64,000 nt of DNA, from contig NZ_CP065410.1 in the NCBI RefSeq assembly GCF_020544405.1, positions 3,968,001-4,032,000 on the forward strand, given 5' to 3'. Position numbers and translations under genes: made by a program. Under the pieces are notes generated by a model, which saw nothing but the letters and a program-made list of their open reading frames with translations, ran no database searches and was not told the DNA's origin. The stretch comes from Pseudomonas sp. IAC-BECa141. GTDB lineage: Bacteria; Pseudomonadota; Gammaproteobacteria; Pseudomonadales; Pseudomonadaceae. This document shows, piece by piece, positions 61,311 to 64,000 of the stretch. How positions within the stretch are numbered: position 1 is the stretch's first letter; each line of letters opens with the position of its first letter.

Positions 61311-61624
61311 GGGATACTCCTTTCGTGGTCAATTTCATCCTTGAAAGCGCGCAACGGCAGGCAAATCGAACACGCGCATCAAGAGCGCGACGGTCTTCCA
61401 ACCGTCTCATTCCCCAAAGACGCTAGTTGATGCCCTGCAATGGAACATTGGTTAAATGGCATTAATACTTTTGTGATAGAGCCTTCAGGAATAAGGATCC
61501 ATCAGGTGCGCGCGCAAAACTGGTATGACTTGTGCAAACGTTTGCGAAGCGTCAATCCCGACACTTTGCCTCCACAATCGCACCACCCCGCCGTTACGGG
61601 GCCGATCCACAAAAAGGACTTTGA
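61311..61624. promoter_or_regulatory. Divergent promoter region between the autotransporter and tsx genes
   Basis: A 314-base gap with no gene. It carries the PurR-like palindrome at 61534-61545 on the tsx side. Nothing recognisable was found on the autotransporter side beyond the AAGGAG site. Confidence 0.5.
61534..61545. promoter_or_regulatory. PurR/LacI-type operator upstream of the nucleoside uptake genes
   Basis: GCAAACGTTTGC is a perfect 12-base palindrome with the central CG of LacI-family sites and matches the core of the E. coli PurR box (GCAANCGNTTNC). It lies about 80 bases upstream of the tsx start, so a purine- or nucleoside-responsive LacI-type repressor is likely. No such regulator gene is in the window. 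Confidence 0.65.
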
Positions 61625-62584
61625 ATGCACATTTCTTCCAGCCACCGCCGTCGCGGTATGCGTACCTTTGCTGTTTCCCTCCTACTGGCCGGCGTTACCG
61701 GAGTTCTCAGCCAGACAGCACTGGCACAACCTGCCTTGCCCGAAGAATCCGCCCAGGGCGAAGCCCTCAGCCCCGAAGTCAGCCCACCGAAAAAAGGCGA
61801 ATACCTGTCGGACTGGTACAACCAGGACCTGACCCTGATCGGCAGCAAGGACATCAGCTTCGGCCCGCAACCGGCCGACGATATCTACCTGGAATATGAA
61901 TACTTCGGGCGTAAAGGGCCGTTCGAGCTGTACGGCTACATCGACATCCCGAAAATCTTCAACATCGGCAACAGCCACGACAAAGGTGTGTGGGACCACG
62001 GTTCGCCGGTGTTCATGGAGCACGAACCGCGCATCTCCATCGACTACCTCGCCGGCCGCAGCCTGGCCATCGGGCCGTTCAAGGAATGGTACGTGGCGTT
62101 CGACTGGATCTACGATCACGGCAGCCGCAAAGAGAATCGCGCCAACACGCTGTACAGCGGTTTCGGCACCGACATCGACACCCATTCGCGGGTCAATCTG
62201 TCGGCCAACCTGTACGGGCGCTACCAGTGGGAAAACTACGGCGCCAGCAATGAATACTCGTGGGACGGCTACCGCGCACAGCTCAAGTACATCGTGCCGA
62301 TCGACAAATTCAGCAACGGTGCGTCGCTGACCTACATCGGCTTTACCAACTTCGATTTCGGCTCGGACCTGCACAAGGACAACCCGGCGCGCACCGCCAA
62401 TGCCACGGTGGCGACCAACGTGTTGCTGTACTCGTTCACCCACTTGCGCTTCACCCTGGTCGGCCGTTACTTCCACAACGGCGGCAACTGGGAGGACGGC
62501 AGCGAGCTGAACTTCGGCGACGGCAACTTCCGCGCACGTTCCAATGGCTGGGGTTATTACGCCGGCATCGGTTATCAGTTCTGA
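61625..62584 (+). CDS. Tsx-like nucleoside-specific outer-membrane channel
   Basis: A 319-residue outer-membrane protein with signal peptide (LSQTALAQPA, about residue 35). The Tsx/OmpK family pattern is clear: YLSDWYNQDLTLIGSKD, FELYGYIDIPKIF, WDHGSPVFMEHEPRISIDYL, and a terminal aromatic strand ending GYYAGIGYQF. It gives nucleosides passage across the outer membrane. ATG 61625 follows AAAGGA. The nucleoside permease follows after 14 bases, forming a two-membrane uptake operon. Confidence 0.92.
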   Translation: MHISSSHRRRGMRTFAVSLLLAGVTGVLSQTALAQPALPEESAQGEALSPEVSPPKKGEYLSDWYNQDLTLIGSKDISFGPQPADDIYLEYEYFGRKGPFELYGYIDIPKIFNIGNSHDKGVWDHGSPVFMEHEPRISIDYLAGRSLAIGPFKEWYVAFDWIYDHGSRKENRANTLYSGFGTDIDTHSRVNLSANLYGRYQWENYGASNEYSWDGYRAQLKYIVPIDKFSNGASLTYIGFTNFDFGSDLHKDNPARTANATVATNVLLYSFTHLRFTLVGRYFHNGGNWEDGSELNFGDGNFRARSNGWGYYAGIGYQF

Positions 62585-62598
62585 ATCAAGGAGCAAAC

Positions 62599-63621
62599 AT
62601 GAAAGCAATGACGCGTGTATCACTGGCCGCTGCCACCCTGCTCTCGTCCCACGCGTGGGCGACCGAGGCACCGATTCAACCGAAAGTGGTGCTGATCACC
62701 ATGTTCGCCCCGGAGGCACAGCACTGGATCGATCGCCTCGAACTCAAGCAGGAAATCCGCGTACCGGGCCTGTCGGCCGAGTACCCGACCGTTCGCTGCA
62801 ACACGCAGCAGGTGTGCCTGATGACGACCGGCATGGGCCAGACCAACGCCGCCGCCTCAACCCTGGCACTGGCGCTGTCGCCGAAATTCGACCTGCGCAA
62901 AAGCTACTTCCTGATTGCCGGGATTGCCGGCATCAGCCCGAAACACGGGACCATCGGTACCGCTGCGTGGGCGCATTATCTGGTCGAATTCGGCACCCAG
63001 TGGGAACTGGACTCGCGCGATGCACCCTCGAGCTGGCCGACCGGTTACCTCGGCATCAACACCAAAGGCCCGAACGAAAAACCACCGCTGGACTACAAGA
63101 CCGAAGTCTTCGAACTCAACCCGAAACTGCAAGCCAAGGCCTTCGCCCTGAGCCACAAGGTCAAACTGAGCGAAAGCAAGGAGTCGGCCGAATGGCGCCT
63201 GAAATACCCGGCAGCACCGGCCAATCAGCCGCCGGTGGTCACCCGTTGCGACACGCTGGCGGGCAACACCTGGTTCTCCGGCACACGCCTGAGCGAACGC
63301 GCCGAGGTCTGGACCAAACTGCTGACCGACAACCAGGGCGAATACTGCACCACCCAACAGGAAGACAACTCCACCTACGAAGCCTTGCTGCGTGCCAGTC
63401 GCGAGGGCCTGGTGGACGTGCAGCGCCTCGCCGTGGTGCGCGCCGGCTCCGACTTCGACCGCCCGGCGCCGGGCGGCAGCGAAGTGGACAACCTGCTCAA
63501 GTACGCCGATCAGGGCGGATTTGTGCCGGCCCTGGAAAACCTCTATCGCACGGGTAATCCGCTGGTGCAGGACATCCTGAAAAACTGGTCGGCGTGGGAG
63601 AACGGCGTCCCGCAGTCCTGA
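62599..63621 (+). CDS. Purine nucleoside permease (NUP family)
   Basis: A 340-residue protein with signal peptide (LLSSHAWATEA, about residue 22). It matches the NUP family by PKVVLITMFAPEAQHW, LMTTGMGQTNAAASTLALALS and the nucleoside-phosphorylase-like IAGIAGISPKHGTIGTAAWA. Despite the name, it has no membrane helices after the signal, so it is likely periplasmic and may bind or process purine nucleosides. GGAG lies 6 bases before ATG 62599. It is the second gene of the tsx operon. Confidence 0.88.
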   Translation: MKAMTRVSLAAATLLSSHAWATEAPIQPKVVLITMFAPEAQHWIDRLELKQEIRVPGLSAEYPTVRCNTQQVCLMTTGMGQTNAAASTLALALSPKFDLRKSYFLIAGIAGISPKHGTIGTAAWAHYLVEFGTQWELDSRDAPSSWPTGYLGINTKGPNEKPPLDYKTEVFELNPKLQAKAFALSHKVKLSESKESAEWRLKYPAAPANQPPVVTRCDTLAGNTWFSGTRLSERAEVWTKLLTDNQGEYCTTQQEDNSTYEALLRASREGLVDVQRLAVVRAGSDFDRPAPGGSEVDNLLKYADQGGFVPALENLYRTGNPLVQDILKNWSAWENGVPQS

Positions 63622-63628
63622 AACCCAC

Positions 63629-63666
63629 AAAGCCCTGTGGGTGCGAACGTGCTCCCACAGGGCTGT
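63629..63666. terminator. REP-like terminator hairpin after the nucleoside permease
   Basis: Stem AGCCCTGTGGG(T)GC / GC(T)CCCACAGGGCT (63631-63664) with a short loop. It lies between two convergent genes. No long T run follows, so it may be a single REP unit with terminator-like effect. Confidence 0.65.
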
Positions 63667-63691
63667 GTGATGACATGAACAACAGCGACGA

Positions 63692-64000
63692 TCAGGGGAT
63701 AAGAATCACTTTGTCACCGCTGCCCTGATTCACATCCGCATAGCGCGCGAGCCCTTCGACCAGAGGCGCTTCGACCAGCCCTTGCGGCAGTGGCAGCAGG
63801 TCTTCGTCGAAGAACCGGCCGAACTGCTCGAGCATCGCCGCGCAGGCTTCAACGCCGTACAGCAACGAGTTGATACCGACTACCGAACCGCCCTTGCGAT
63901 ACAGCGCCAGTGCCGGCAGTTGCACATGCCCGTCCACCGGCGCAGCGATGATCGCGATCCGCCCGAAGGGCGCCAATGCCGCGACAGAGGCCGGCAGCCA
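63692..64000 (-). CDS. Zinc-type alcohol dehydrogenase/quinone oxidoreductase (partial, 3' end)
   Basis: The frame is open to the window edge, so the start lies beyond 64000. The visible 102 residues include the end of the nucleotide-binding fold (GRIAIIAAPVDGHVQLPALALYRKGGSVVGINSLLY) and the C-terminal segment (LVEGLARYADVNQGSGDKVILIP) typical of the MDR superfamily. Coenzyme and metal residues lie outside the window. Confidence 0.82.
   Translation of the reverse strand, partial: WLPASVAALAPFGRIAIIAAPVDGHVQLPALALYRKGGSVVGINSLLYGVEACAAMLEQFGRFFDEDLLPLPQGLVEAPLVEGLARYADVNQGSGDKVILIP

Overview
The window looks like a chromosomal segment of a Pseudomonas, most likely of the P. fluorescens group. 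The coding DNA is GC-rich. Several genes are typical of that group: a divergent ampR-ampC pair, DUF1615 and DUF3455 proteins, selD-selU, tsx plus a nucleoside permease, and a VgrG-linked VasX-type effector. Inverted pairs of the short palindromic repeat with core GAGCAAGCTCGC (REPINs) lie at gene ends. This assignment is inference from gene content, not from a database match.

Layout. 1-117 is the end of a YegQ/TrhP-like gene. 141-3925 is a sugar-acid (glucarate) module: an FCD-type GntR regulator, an MFS importer and glucarate dehydratase, with palindromic operators between regulator and importer. 4061-6259 is ampR/ampC. 6321-9089 is an accessory insert: a small DUF3077-like gene with a strongly structured leader, then a two-gene Septu-type (PtuA/PtuB-like) anti-phage system. 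9178-19437 is ordinary metabolism and transport: DUF4174 protein, TSUP exporter, MFS exporter, lipoprotein, galM, aldo/keto reductase, DUF1810, DNA polymerase II, CBS protein and a GST.

After a gene-poor 1.1 kb stretch, 20517-31163 encodes what reads as a complete two-membrane uptake route: TonB, ExbB, ExbD, a TonB-dependent receptor, and a YejABEF-type peptide ABC importer whose last gene runs into a REPIN. 31267-33610 holds a DUF3455 protein, an ECF sigma/anti-sigma pair and a secreted protein made almost wholly of nine identical 13-residue repeats. 33688-41594 is DUF1615 lipoprotein, flavin monooxygenase, a zinc-type HemB, a frameshifted GST, a periplasmic histidine-phosphatase-like protein and selD-selU.

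41682-50552 is an orphan type VI secretion (T6SS) island on the minus strand: vgrG, DUF4123 chaperone, VasX-like effector, and two tandem DUF6708 membrane genes separated by an orphan copy of the effector tail. 50784-61310 is a giant repeat-rich autotransporter adhesin of about 3,500 residues. 61625-63621 is a nucleoside uptake pair (tsx and nucleoside permease) behind a PurR/LacI-like palindrome. The window ends inside a zinc-type dehydrogenase gene.

The most unusual items are the 13-residue repeat protein beside the ECF sigma pair, the duplicated effector-tail/DUF6708 unit with a sharply diverged membrane segment, the competing-stem leader of the DUF3077-like gene, and the abrupt composition change inside ptuA. 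Three single-base losses in C/G runs break two otherwise intact genes and may be sequencing errors.
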